From: Puccinia triticina
Lineage: Eukaryota; Basidiomycota; Pucciniomycetes; Pucciniales; Pucciniaceae
Direction: 5' to 3'
NCBI RefSeq assembly: GCF_026914185.1
Contig: NC_070568.1
Location: forward strand, 372,001 to 436,000
DNA length: 64,000 bases
Shown: positions 23,016-32,037 of the stretch, piece after piece
Numbering within the stretch: position 1 is the first letter of the stretch
Layout: each line of letters starts with the position of its first letter
Notes under the pieces: model-generated
The model's input: the letters and a program-made list of their open reading frames with translations, nothing else
Told to the model about the DNA's origin: nothing
Database searches by the model: none
Position numbers and translations under genes: made by a program

Positions 23016-24184
23016 TGTAAGACTCAAAAGTGGTAATGAAAACCTTTTGCTGATGTTGAGTTGTCTGTTATTCTGCTACCATGATGTATCACCACAGTAT
23101 GGAGGGCTGTCGGATCGACCCATGACCACTACCAACCAACCACCCAGCTGGCAGCCACAAGCGTCTGTAGCCTAGTTGGTAAAGGCAGCACTCTAGCATG
23201 TGTCTCAGCATAGCTGAGGTTGTGAGTTCGACTCTCACCAGACACATCTTCATTTTACAGTCTCTACAGCTGAATGGTGAAGGGTATGATGGAGTTACAA
23301 GCTCTGCCCTTCTTTTATCAGTCAACAAGACCCACCAAGCTCAGCTTGGCAAGTTTTATTAAGTGATAGGTCTGGTCTGTTCCAGATGAAATCTGTTTGA
23401 CTGGCAACATGTAAGTGTTTTAATTACTTTGTTATAAGGGTTGAATTATTGTTATAAGGGTTGAGTCATTGTTGTAAGGGTTTTAGGATTAGAGTGTGGA
23501 TGAGTGTTGGGTGACTTCTTGTGAGTTCTGGGTGAGGAACTGGGGAGCAGGCCATTGGGGGTGGAGAGAGCTCCTTTTATAGACAAAAGTGGAGCCGCAA
23601 CAGCAGGGTGAGGGATTTTAGCTGGTGGGGGTAGATACAAATGATGTCATAACCCCTCAGGGGCGCATGAATGGTGTCAGAATATACCACAGAACATTCT
23701 AAATATGCCAGGGGTGCATACATGATGTCAGAATATACAAAAGAACATTCTAATGCATGCATGAGGTGACAGTAGACTGCATGAGCTGTCATACAGGGGG
23801 AATTAGTGTATACACAAAGTCTGAGGCTGCAGAAACAGTGTAAATGATGTCATACTATGTATATAAACGAGTGTTTATAGCTAATATTTAATGAGTGTAG
23901 CCTGTCAGGGAGATTTATGTTTGTATCCTGTGATATGTATAAGTGTACTACTGTGAAACTTGGATTGAAGCAGGTGACAGCTGGGTTACTGGGGCTGGCC
24001 GTGTGATAGGTGTCCATGAGGTGTAACTTCCACACTAGAGGGGGTCCAGGGGTGCTTCAAGTGGTGACTAGGGGTAAAATTGGCCGTAGAATCCATTTCT
24101 GGGGTCCATTTGGTGGTATCTTGAGGCCTAGTATGAGTAATTGTGTGGCATGGATTTTTTTTTTTCCACTTTTCCATCTACCAC
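23016..24184 (+). mobile_element. Solo LTR carrying a SINE-like insertion
   Basis: Starts TGTAAGACTCAAAAGTGG and ends TCTACCAC, flanked by ACCGT on both sides (23,011-23,015 and 24,185-24,189). The sequence across the flanks, when read continuously, matches the neighbouring tandem copy at 22,880, which confirms insertion. A second copy of the same LTR starts at 24,525. No internal retroelement region is attached, so this is a solo LTR. Confidence 0.75.
23054..23273 (+). mobile_element. 220-bp insertion with tRNA-like promoter (SINE-like)
   Basis: Compared with the related LTR at 24,525, this copy has an extra 220 bp bordered by GCTGA on both sides (23,049-23,053 and 23,269-23,273). Within it, 23,160-23,245 resembles a tRNA: A box TAGCCTAGTTGG, a variable-arm-like hairpin CTCAGC-ATA-GCTGAG and B box GAGTTCGACTCTC, with near-complementary ends (GCGTCTG and CAGACAC). 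The anticodon stem does not pair properly, so it is not a functional tRNA. Confidence 0.6.
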
Positions 24185-25140
24185 ACCGTTCTCTATCCAG
24201 AAGTTCACTTGGGGCGGGTTAAGCAATGCATGAACAAAACACATTTGTTCATTGGATGTAATTTGCGCACTGCAAAAAACTTGTCGCGCACTGCAGGGGG
24301 CCTCCACTTGACGTCCTGGCCACAGTGCGCAGTAGCTCAAAACGCTTCGCGCACTGCAGATTAAAAACCTTAAAATTACCGGTTTTTTTCTGCCAGCTGG
24401 CAGAAGAGATTCTTCTTGCCCCCCCTCCAAAGTCTTGGAGGATTTGGAGCCCTCAGCTGGACACAAAAAAAGGATGAAAAAGAAACACAAAAAATAACCT
24501 GGGCGCAGGCTCCTGCTCCCCCGGTGTAAGACTCAAAAGTGGTTGTGAAACCCTTTTGCTGAATGGAGAAGGGGATGATGGAGGTGCAAACTCTGCCCTT
24601 CTATACTATCAGATAACAAGACCCACCAAGCTAAGCTTGGCAAGTTTTAATCAAGTGATAGGTCTGGTCTAGTTCCAGATGAAGTTGTTTGATGACAGGT
24701 ATGTGAGAGTTGAGAGTGAGTTCAGTAGTTATTTGCAAATATAAGGGTTGTAGTGATGTGTGGTGGTGATGGTAAGTGTGAAGGGTGGTATGTAAATAAC
24801 TGGGGAATACTGAGCTGAGGGAAAAACAGCTGGGCAAGAGAACTCCTTATATAGACAAATGTGAGGGATTTTAGCTACAAGGGGGACCCTGAATGAGGTA
24901 TTTTAGCTGGTGGGCTGCGTACAAGTGGTGTCAGAAGATACTAAATACAGGCAAAAAGTGGGGTGAGAAATGAAAGATGATGTCATACTAATGCAAGGAG
25001 CGCATAAACAAAGCGGGGAAATGTCAAATACAGGGGGACCTCATGCAAGGGGTGCATGAAGGATGTCATACTAATGCAAGGAGTGCAGAAATGGGGTCAG
25101 AAGACTGCATGCAGCTGCAAGGGGTGCGCAAACAAAGCGG

Positions 25141-25942
25141 TGTGGTGATCAAATTGGTGGAGGCACTCATGGGGCTGAATTCAGGACATCAAGCCCTCTC
25201 AAGATCTGGATCCTCAAGCTTCCGCGTTTCAGGATCAAGGCGGCGGATACCGGTCGTGGTTTCTTTATTTTGTTGGCCTTCTTCATGTTATCTTACTGTT
25301 TCCTTTTTCCACTTATTTCACCCTTTCTTCTTTTCTGTTTTCTTTTGTCTTATGTTTGTGTGCGCTGTTATCTTGTTTTGTTTCTTTTTTTTTTTATTCT
25401 TGCGCGCGTTGGAGGGGAGTGTAGGTGGAGGGTTGGTTTTATCTAGTGCCTGGTTTTGTTGTTTTGTTTTCTTGTTTCCTTCCCTCTCTCATTTTATCAT
25501 AAGTTGTATGCGCGCGGCGGGCACAAGGGCCTGTCGCGCAGCCTGTCGCGGGTCTGGAATCCAAGTTCAGCCGAACTTGGAGGAAGGATCCGCATGGTAT
25601 TCGGCTCCCGACGAAAAGGATATCATCACTTCTGAGAGCTTACTGATCCGGATCGTGAAGATCCTTCCCCAGACTTCTGAGTTAATTCATTCCCGAGCCT
25701 TCGAACTCGACAAAGTACTTCCTGACCTTATTAAGAGAACATTCCCGGAGCTTATCAACCACACTCGCTGAGGGTAATCCAACTCCCTTGTTCCTTCTCA
25801 CATAAACCCCCCCCCCCCCCCCATCGCTATCAAGTCTTTATTTTGATTTCTCTGCGCTCATAAGATCCGGACCGCCGCAAGAGGGCAGCTTTAGCAACAT
25901 CCCCTCAAACCGCCGTCTACCGCGCACAGGTAGAAGCGCCAT
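25141..25942 (+). repeat. 5' LTR of the Ty3/gypsy element
   Basis: 802 bp. Contains a long pyrimidine-rich block (25,260-25,500) and a C run near 25,806. The spurious ORF through it appears in both LTRs and is not a gene. The 3' LTR at 35,755 is nearly identical. Confidence 0.9.
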
Positions 25943-25944
25943 AT

Positions 25945-25996
25945 TGGTCCCCCGAGCCGGGATCGAACCAGCGACCTCAAGATTTACAGTCTCGCC
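25945..25996 (+). promoter_or_regulatory. Primer-binding site, tRNA-Tyr type with extended complementarity
   Basis: Two or three bases after the LTR, TGGTCCCCCGAGCCGGG is complementary to a tRNA 3' end with CCA. The complementarity continues through the T arm (GGATCGAACC) and the anticodon arm (AAGATTTACAGTCT, the complement of AGACTGTAAATCTT), giving the 3' half of a tRNA-Tyr with GUA anticodon. Normal sites are about 10-18 nt. Confidence 0.7.
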
Positions 25997-26177
25997 TCAG
26001 GATTTCGAGACGGACTAGTGGTCTTAAGCTGGATTTCGGTTTCTTTGGATTTCTTCAAGACGTTTGAGGATCCTCGTTTTAGGATCAAGATCAATTCGAA
26101 TTCTTTTTTTTTTTTTTTTTTTTTTTCCTTTGATATTTATTGTCAGGTTTCAGCTGCGGGGCACAGGAGAGCTATAA

Positions 26178-26283
26178 GTAAGTCCCCTCCATTGTGCACC
26201 TCCAGGGTCTTCTACACTAGTCGAAAAGCATCACCCGCCACGCTGTGAGCCGCACCCTGTCGTCTGCCGTTCTTTTATCTCAG
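26178..26283 (+). other. Intron-like module 1 (before gag)
   Basis: 106 nt from GTAAGTCCCCTCC to TTTTATCTCAG. It shares TGCACCTCCAGGGT and GCCACG..GTGAGCCG with three other modules in this element. It sits in the 5' leader just before the gag ATG at 26295, where splicing would remove it. Confidence 0.6.
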
Positions 26284-26294
26284 GAAGCTTCGCG

Positions 26295-26535
26295 ATGGTC
26301 AAGATCAAGTCGGCCAACAAACGGCTTTGCTTCGATTGAACCAAGGTCGAGAGGTTCATTGAAACTTACGAGATGGTCGCGGGTCTTGACGAGGCCACGG
26401 AGCTGGACATGGCCAAGCAGATCAGGCTTTTTGTCGCCAACGATGAGCTGCTGGACGTCCTCGAGACTTTGGACGGATTCAGTCCCCCCGACTGGCCTAA
26501 GTTGAAGGCGGCCATGGTAGCTTACTGGGGCCAGG
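26295..26535 (+). pseudogene. gag N-terminus of the Ty3/gypsy element, interrupted
   Basis: Starts ATG 26295 (MVKIKSANKRLCFD). An in-frame TGA follows at 26337-26339, then the frame continues TKVERFIETYEMVAGLDEAT..DWPKLKAAMVAYWGQ to 26535, where the gag-only LTR element is inserted. After that element the same frame resumes at 29,703 with VDTARFTTRDL. The gene therefore has one nonsense codon and one insertion. Confidence 0.75.
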
Positions 26536-29500
26536 TGTGAAGCCCCCCTTGACATCGGGGCTCCACACGAAGAGTCATGGGATAACGTAACCCCCCGCGC
26601 ATCGTATACTTAGCCTGAGCTGCTGCTTCCCTAGTCCGGCAGAGAGTCTCTCCTCTCTCCCGGCTAGGTAAGCATTGTTTTCATTCTTCTCTTCTCTTTT
26701 CCTTCTCGTCGCCTGTTGGTGTATTTAGACTAATAGAGAGAGTCTCTCCTCTCTCCCGGCTAGCCTCTGCAATCAATCCCCCGACAGTTTGGACCTAGAC
26801 ATCCTTAGACGGCCTACCAGCCGATCTCTGTGCCTTTTCATCCATCTCATCAGTGAGGGTCCATTGGACCCTTACACTTTTTTTTTCTTGATCCAAACGA
26901 ACCGATCACTCCCCGTCTTGGTCGAAACTATCGACCTTGTCATCGCCTTCTGACCTCGTTCTCGCTCGCCTTCTGACCTCGTCCTCGCTCGTCTAAGCCC
27001 TCAGAAACATTGACCTCTGCCCTTGACTTCTGCTCTCGATCCGCTGCCCGTATATTCGACCTCGTATCGGTGTGATTGTTCACACCAAACTCCACTTTTT
27101 TTTTCATCCAATCAACCTCCTTCCTTTTTCCCTCATCTTCACACCACGTCACTCCCCGAGCCGAGCACGGTTCATGACCACAAGAAACACCAACACGGGC
27201 CCTCTCCTTCCGATCTCCGACCCCGAAGAAATTCTCCGTACCGCCTGTCGACGGGCTCGCCTGGACGCCCTCGCAGCATCGAACAACGCCGCGATCGCCC
27301 AAATGCTATTGTCTGACCACCCGAACTACGACCCCAACTTCCCTGCTCCCTCAACCAAGCAAAGCATGAACCCGACTTCCAGTTCGACCGGTTACCAGCC
27401 GGAAGACGCAGAGCAGGAGCTTTCCTTAAGCGACTGCCTCAAGGCAGTCCTCACCATCCAAAAGAACACGGCGGTCCAATTCCAGGCGGCACAGCAACAA
27501 GCCGAGGAACAACGCCGAATTGATGCAGAACAACGGAAAGCCGATGCGGATCGTTTTGCTGAACAGCGCAAGATTGATCGAGAACGCATCAAAGCCCTTG
27601 AGAAAGCTGCGTTAGCTGGCAGAATCAAACAAGAAGTGTCCCCGGCTCCACAGTCTGATCGAGTGGACTTGACAAAGTTCCGAACATCCGACGGGCCCAA
27701 ATTTAACGGACCTCTCCAAGACGCCGAAGTCTTTCTGACGTGGATCCAAGCCGTCACCATCTTCTTTTTGACAAAGGCGGTTACTCATGCGGACAACAAG
27801 CGTCTCATCATCGGCTCCCTGATTGCTGACACTAACTTGACTGCGTTCTACCGGGTCGAAAGTCCAAAGTTCGCCGGGAAGTCATGGGAGGAGTTCCGTG
27901 ATCGACTTTTTGAATTCTGTCTCCCAGAAGACTGGCGAGCAGACCTCCGACGATCGATAGTTCGCCTCGAGATGTCCAATGCCGAATTGTTCATCCAGTA
28001 CAGCAGCCGAGCCCGCACTCTCCAGTCCCTCGTCAACTTCGAGAAAGATGTATTTGATGACCTCGACCTTGCTGAATTCGTCGTCTTAGGACTACCTCAA
28101 GCGCTTCAGAGCAAAGTGCGCGACTTCCAATTACTCGCTCAGAAGCCGTTCAAGTATGGCACCTTTGAGAACCGCGTTAATGGATTCTACGCCGACTTCG
28201 CTAAGAATCGCCAATCCTCCTACCGTTCTGTCGCCACCGGCGCCAACGCGACCCCACTCGGCTCCAATCGTCTCGAGCCCGAGTTGTACCTCTGGAAGAT
28301 GCATTCTTACCTCGATTCGGTAGGGAAATGCCATTTCTGTAAAAAGCATTGCGGAAACCCTGCTGGAGCTTGTCCCGGTCCACCAGACAGATCAAGGCTC
28401 TACATCCCACCGACTTTCCAGATCCCGCCGAAACCACCGAATTACGTGGCCCCACGGGCTTGGTCAAGTCCGACTCAGAAACAAACCGGACCTGCAGGCA
28501 GACCCACAGGCAAACCGGCAGGAGTAGCAGGCATGGACGAAGCCCCACCGTTTGAACACTCTCAGGTGTCGTTGATCTCGGCTATCAAAGGCCAACTTGA
28601 AGCAACGACTTTAGCGTATGGCGATCAACCGCTCGATGAAATCAAAAGAGAGGCTGAACTTGCCCCAAAATCGGACGACGCTTCGTACTCACTCCCAGAA
28701 GAACCCACTGACACCTCCGACCTCATTGACGTACACGCGGTTGATGAGCGAGTGGAGTCAGTCCTCGATAGGTGGCTCCCCGTGGACGATGACGGGACCA
28801 CGGAGTATGTGCCCATTTCCAATGCTCCCCCCATTCCACATCCTGTCCGTTCCCCCGACCGAGTGCTTCATGAATTCCATGCTGGGCGACGCTTACGCGT
28901 CCTTACCCCCACAGCTCGCCCACAATTGAAGATCCACCGACCGAAGTCATCAGCGTTTCCACCGCCAGTCCAGATGCCTGACCTACGCTGCCTCGCGTTA
29001 CACTCATCAGTTCCGACTTACCTGTTGTGCCCGATTCTCCCAACCCCAGTCCAACCGTTTTCGTCCAACTCAGAGCTAGAACTTCCAACGGAGACACACA
29101 TTACTCATTCTAGTCGACCTCATTCACGCAGGCCACCAGCCCAGCCGACGAAAATTCCCCGCCACGTTTCTCGTACCCTGTCTGACCGCCCCTTCCGTCG
29201 TCACCCCTTATGCCCCCGGTTTCCTTATCATCCGACTGCTTTCACCCAAATTCATCGTCCTCGGTCTCCTTCTTTCCTTCTGTCTTCCCGTCACCATCCA
29301 CCATTTTACAATAGCCATTCCTCCCCCTCTTTTGCTCTCTATATAGGGGGGGAGACTGTGAAGCCCCCCTCGACATCGGGGCTCCACACGAAGAGTCATG
29401 GGATGACGTAACCCCCCGCGCATCGTATACTTAGCCTGAGCTGCTGCTTCCCTAGTCCGGCAGAGAGTCTCTCCTCTCTCCCGGCTAGGTAAGCATTGTT

Positions 29501-29697
29501 TTCATTCTTCTCTTCTCTTTTCCTTCTCGTCGCCTGTTGGTGTATTTAGACTAATAGAGAGAGTCTCTCCTCTCTCCCGGCTAGCCTCTGCAATCAATCC
29601 CCCGACAGTTTGGACCTAGACATCCTTAGACGGCCTACCAGCCGATCTCTGTGCCTTTTCATCCATCTCATCAGTGAGGGTCCATTGGACCCTTACA
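26536..29697 (+). mobile_element. Gag-only LTR retroelement (non-autonomous)
   Basis: LTRs of 341 bp each (26536-26876 and 29357-29697) start TGTGAAGCCCCCC and end CCCTTACA, flanked by the perfect 5-bp duplication CCAGG (26,531-26,535 and 29,698-29,702). A polypurine tract (GGGGGGGAGA) precedes the 3' LTR. The 2.48-kb interior encodes only a gag-like protein. The LTRs differ at about two positions, so insertion is recent. It would need protease, RT and integrase in trans. Confidence 0.9.
27174..29411 (+). CDS. Gag polyprotein of the gag-only LTR element
   Basis: The start chosen is ATG 27174 (MTTRNTNTGPLL); the frame is open from 27,072. About 745 residues. A coiled-coil-like segment rich in EQRRIDAEQRKADADRFAEQ (about residues 120-165) precedes a Ty3-type capsid core with LTKFRTSDGPKFNGPLQDAE and WEEFRDRLFEFCLPEDWRAD. 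A cysteine/histidine cluster CHFCKKHCGNPAGAC (about residue 387) resembles a modified zinc knuckle. Past about residue 500 the sequence is acidic, then proline-rich, and runs into the 3' LTR, where the stop lies. No protease, RT or integrase motif is present. The intact frame suggests purifying selection or recent origin. Confidence 0.75.
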   Translation: MTTRNTNTGPLLPISDPEEILRTACRRARLDALAASNNAAIAQMLLSDHPNYDPNFPAPSTKQSMNPTSSSTGYQPEDAEQELSLSDCLKAVLTIQKNTAVQFQAAQQQAEEQRRIDAEQRKADADRFAEQRKIDRERIKALEKAALAGRIKQEVSPAPQSDRVDLTKFRTSDGPKFNGPLQDAEVFLTWIQAVTIFFLTKAVTHADNKRLIIGSLIADTNLTAFYRVESPKFAGKSWEEFRDRLFEFCLPEDWRADLRRSIVRLEMSNAELFIQYSSRARTLQSLVNFEKDVFDDLDLAEFVVLGLPQALQSKVRDFQLLAQKPFKYGTFENRVNGFYADFAKNRQSSYRSVATGANATPLGSNRLEPELYLWKMHSYLDSVGKCHFCKKHCGNPAGACPGPPDRSRLYIPPTFQIPPKPPNYVAPRAWSSPTQKQTGPAGRPTGKPAGVAGMDEAPPFEHSQVSLISAIKGQLEATTLAYGDQPLDEIKREAELAPKSDDASYSLPEEPTDTSDLIDVHAVDERVESVLDRWLPVDDDGTTEYVPISNAPPIPHPVRSPDRVLHEFHAGRRLRVLTPTARPQLKIHRPKSSAFPPPVQMPDLRCLALHSSVPTYLLCPILPTPVQPFSSNSELELPTETHITHSSRPHSRRPPAQPTKIPRHVSRTLSDRPFRRHPLCPRFPYHPTAFTQIHRPRSPSFLLSSRHHPPFYNSHSSPSFALYIGGETVKPPSTSGLHTKSHGMT

Positions 29698-29702
29698 CCA
29701 GG

Positions 29703-31567
29703 TGGATACTGCTCGGTTCACGACGCGCGATCTTAGCTCGCTGGTGCAGAATTGGTCGGCTAAAGGCGGCGTGGCCTCGGCAGCGGACTATCAGGTGTTC
29801 CGGCAATCCTGGGAACCCATTCAGTCGTATCTTTTGTCTAAGGCTCATATTGATTCGGTCGAGGAGATCCGAAACTCCTATTACCAGTCCTTTTTGTCGA
29901 CGGTCCAGGACGAAATTCGTAAAAAGCTGATTAGGGAGAAGACCATGGTTACCACGCTGGATAATCGATTCAAACTTCCTCCCTTCAAAGTGCTTAAAGA
30001 CGCCGCGGACGAGGTTATGAAAGAGCAAACTGCGCTCACGTTTGAAGAATCCAGGTCCGCGAATCCGGTGCCGGCTTCCCCTTTCCAAGACGGTAACGCG
30101 GTGATGCAGAAGATGGGCGTTGATCGTCGCCCCAAAGACACAGTCCCTTCGTCGGCACCTGCCCCTAGCATGGACGAGCTGTCCAAGTTATTCGAGGCCT
30201 TTGAGCAGCGGATCGATCAGAAAATAGCGGCTATACCTGCTAAGCCGTCGCAGTCGTCGGGCACGAGACCGCCCATGGTGTGCTTCTATTGCCATCGTGA
30301 GGGGCACGGGACCAAGAGCTGTTTTGAGCTCCAGAAGGACAAGGAGGAGAAGCTCGTCGAACAGGAAGGCACGAACTTCTTCTTGCCAAATGGCGCGCTT
30401 ATTCCTTGGGATTCTAGCCGACCGATTCGACACGTCGTGGCTTCCTATCCTTCGCCGCGCGTGAATCAGGCGACCTCGGAACCAGCGGTAGAATATAAGG
30501 CGGGGTGCGGCTCCCTTCAACAGTGGTACCCGCCCGCAATCTCTTCTCAGTCATTCTCAAGCGTGTATGAGGCGGATCCGGCCGGCAGGAAACGGCACGA
30601 AGACCCCAAGCTTTATAAGGCTCCTTCTGTTCCTGGAAGTGCAGCGAAGCGACCCATCAGACGCGCCCCAGTCCCAAAGGAATCGCAAGAAACGCAGGCG
30701 ATGGAGGAAGAACCGGAGCTCTTCGAGCGTGGTTCTGGTGAAGCACAGATGGAAGCAGATTCACGTCCGGATACTCCGTCGCAGGCATCGAAGCCTGTCG
30801 GCCCAAAAGTTCGTTTCGAGCGGGACGTTGCTCGTGATCATCCAAATGCTGTCGACGGTGCGCTGAAGAAGATATTCGACCTGCCTGTGCCCCACATGAC
30901 TGTGGCGGAGCTGCTCGCCCTTGCGCCTACTGTCGCAGAGGGTGTAAAAAAGTGGGTGTCACGAAGGCGCGTGGAAGTTGGCGCGGAAGAGCTCAAGGTT
31001 CATTCTGGCACGCTCGCGGAGGGAGACGAAGTAAGGGACTTGGGGGCAGATTTAAATCTTTATTCCTGCCCATTAGGTTACCTGTCGTGTCTCATAGGCG
31101 AGGGCGAAACCCCAGCGAAGCCCCTTATTGATTCTGGGTCGCAGCTTAACCTAATTTCGGACACAACGGCGAATCAATTCAACCTTAGTCCCCGAGTCAA
31201 TTTCCTATCGGCGGTGTACGGCATCAACAACCAGGCTTGCGAATTGATAGGCGTGGCTGAGGACGTTCCGATTCGGGTGGGGAAGACGATTGACAGGACC
31301 TGCCATTTCTGGATTACTCGCAACGAAGGCCCTTTGATCTTGGGACAACCCTTTTTGATGGACGTGGCGGCTACGCTTTCTTTCAACCCACAATCCGGCA
31401 AGAAGATCATCATTCCCGACGCAAATGGTCGGGACATCGAGTTGTCACTATGCTCTACTGGATCCGGGCGGTGGGAACGCGAATTCCCAGGTCAAGGGCG
31501 CAAGGCCGTGCTGACTCACGCGGCGCGGCTCCCTGACGAGTCTGAGGATGATCGTCCTTTTTTATGA
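29703..31567 (+). CDS. gag-pro: Gag-protease of the Ty3/gypsy element (main part)
   Basis: Continuation of gag from codon GTG (26,535 plus 29,703-29,704) for about 620 residues. It contains a capsid-like region (SFLSTVQDEIRKKLIREKTM), a classical zinc knuckle CFYCHREGHGTKSC (CX2CX4HX4C, near 30,282-30,323), and a retroviral-type aspartic protease motif LIDSGSQLNLIS near 31,123. The frame ends in ATGA: the TGA stop at 31565-31567 overlaps the ATG of the next ORF at 31564, suggesting termination-reinitiation. Because of the upstream nonsense codon and insertion this copy cannot make full-length Gag. Confidence 0.85.
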
Positions 31568-31986
31568 CTTTAGTTGATTCGGTGCACGGCGGTTTTAATC
31601 TAGATCCTCGCACTCTCGCCGTCGAATCAACTCAAAACCCAGAGGATCAAAGGCCCGTTTTCCCGAGTTCTTTTCTTTTTTCCGATCAGCAAAACATCAA
31701 ATCCGAAAAACATCTCAAGATAATCAAAACCGTCAAAAAGAATATTTCCGCTCAATTTCAACTCAGTTTTCAACCCAACATGTACATCAGAAGAGGCCCG
31801 AGTGAGGAGGAAGCTGGAACCCAGCGGAGGCAGACAGAACTAGAAGTAAGTCCTCCCAGTTTATGCACCTCCAGGGTATCTACTACCTTTGTCAAAACCC
31901 TGCCTCGTGCCACTCTCGTGAGCCGTCCCTATTCGTCCGCCTCTGTTTTCAGATCTCAGAAACCGCTGTCGACGGATTTAACTTGA
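31564..31986 (+). CDS. Small ORF between protease and pol, overlaps gag stop
   Basis: 140 codons starting at the ATGA overlap and ending TGA 31984-31986. It is in the same frame as pol, which opens immediately after that stop. No domain is recognised. Intron-like module 2 (31846-31952) lies inside its 3' part. It may be the N-terminus of pol cut off by the stop, or a leader ORF controlling pol. Confidence 0.45.
   Translation: MTLVDSVHGGFNLDPRTLAVESTQNPEDQRPVFPSSFLFSDQQNIKSEKHLKIIKTVKKNISAQFQLSFQPNMYIRRGPSEEEAGTQRRQTELEVSPPSLCTSRVSTTFVKTLPRATLVSRPYSSASVFRSQKPLSTDLT
31846..31952 (+). other. Intron-like module 2 (before pol)
   Basis: 107 nt from GTAAGTCCTCCCAG to CTCTGTTTTCAG, sharing TATGCACCTCCAGGGTA, AAAACCCTGCC and CGTGCCAC..CGTGAGCCG with the other modules. 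Confidence 0.6.
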
Positions 31987-32037
31987 CCTGAAGAGAAGAA
32001 AGTATCCTCGCGTCACTTCAAAGAGGACTCAGCCAAT

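Noticed and set aside
23160..23245. Functional tRNA gene
   Set aside because: A and B boxes are present, but the anticodon stem does not pair and the acceptor stem has a mismatch; it lies in a SINE-like insertion.
24185..24524. Internal region of a miniature LTR element (TRIM) between the two TGTAAGACTC repeats
   Set aside because: The left copy has its own ACCGT duplication as a solo LTR, and the right copy rejoins a different host TIR, so they are separate insertions.
25043..25771. 242-codon ORF repeated near 35,756
   Set aside because: It lies inside the LTRs of the Ty3/gypsy element and follows its pyrimidine-rich promoter region; not a gene.
25945..25996. tRNA-Tyr gene on the minus strand
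   Set aside because: Only the 3' half is present and it sits exactly at the primer-binding position after an LTR.
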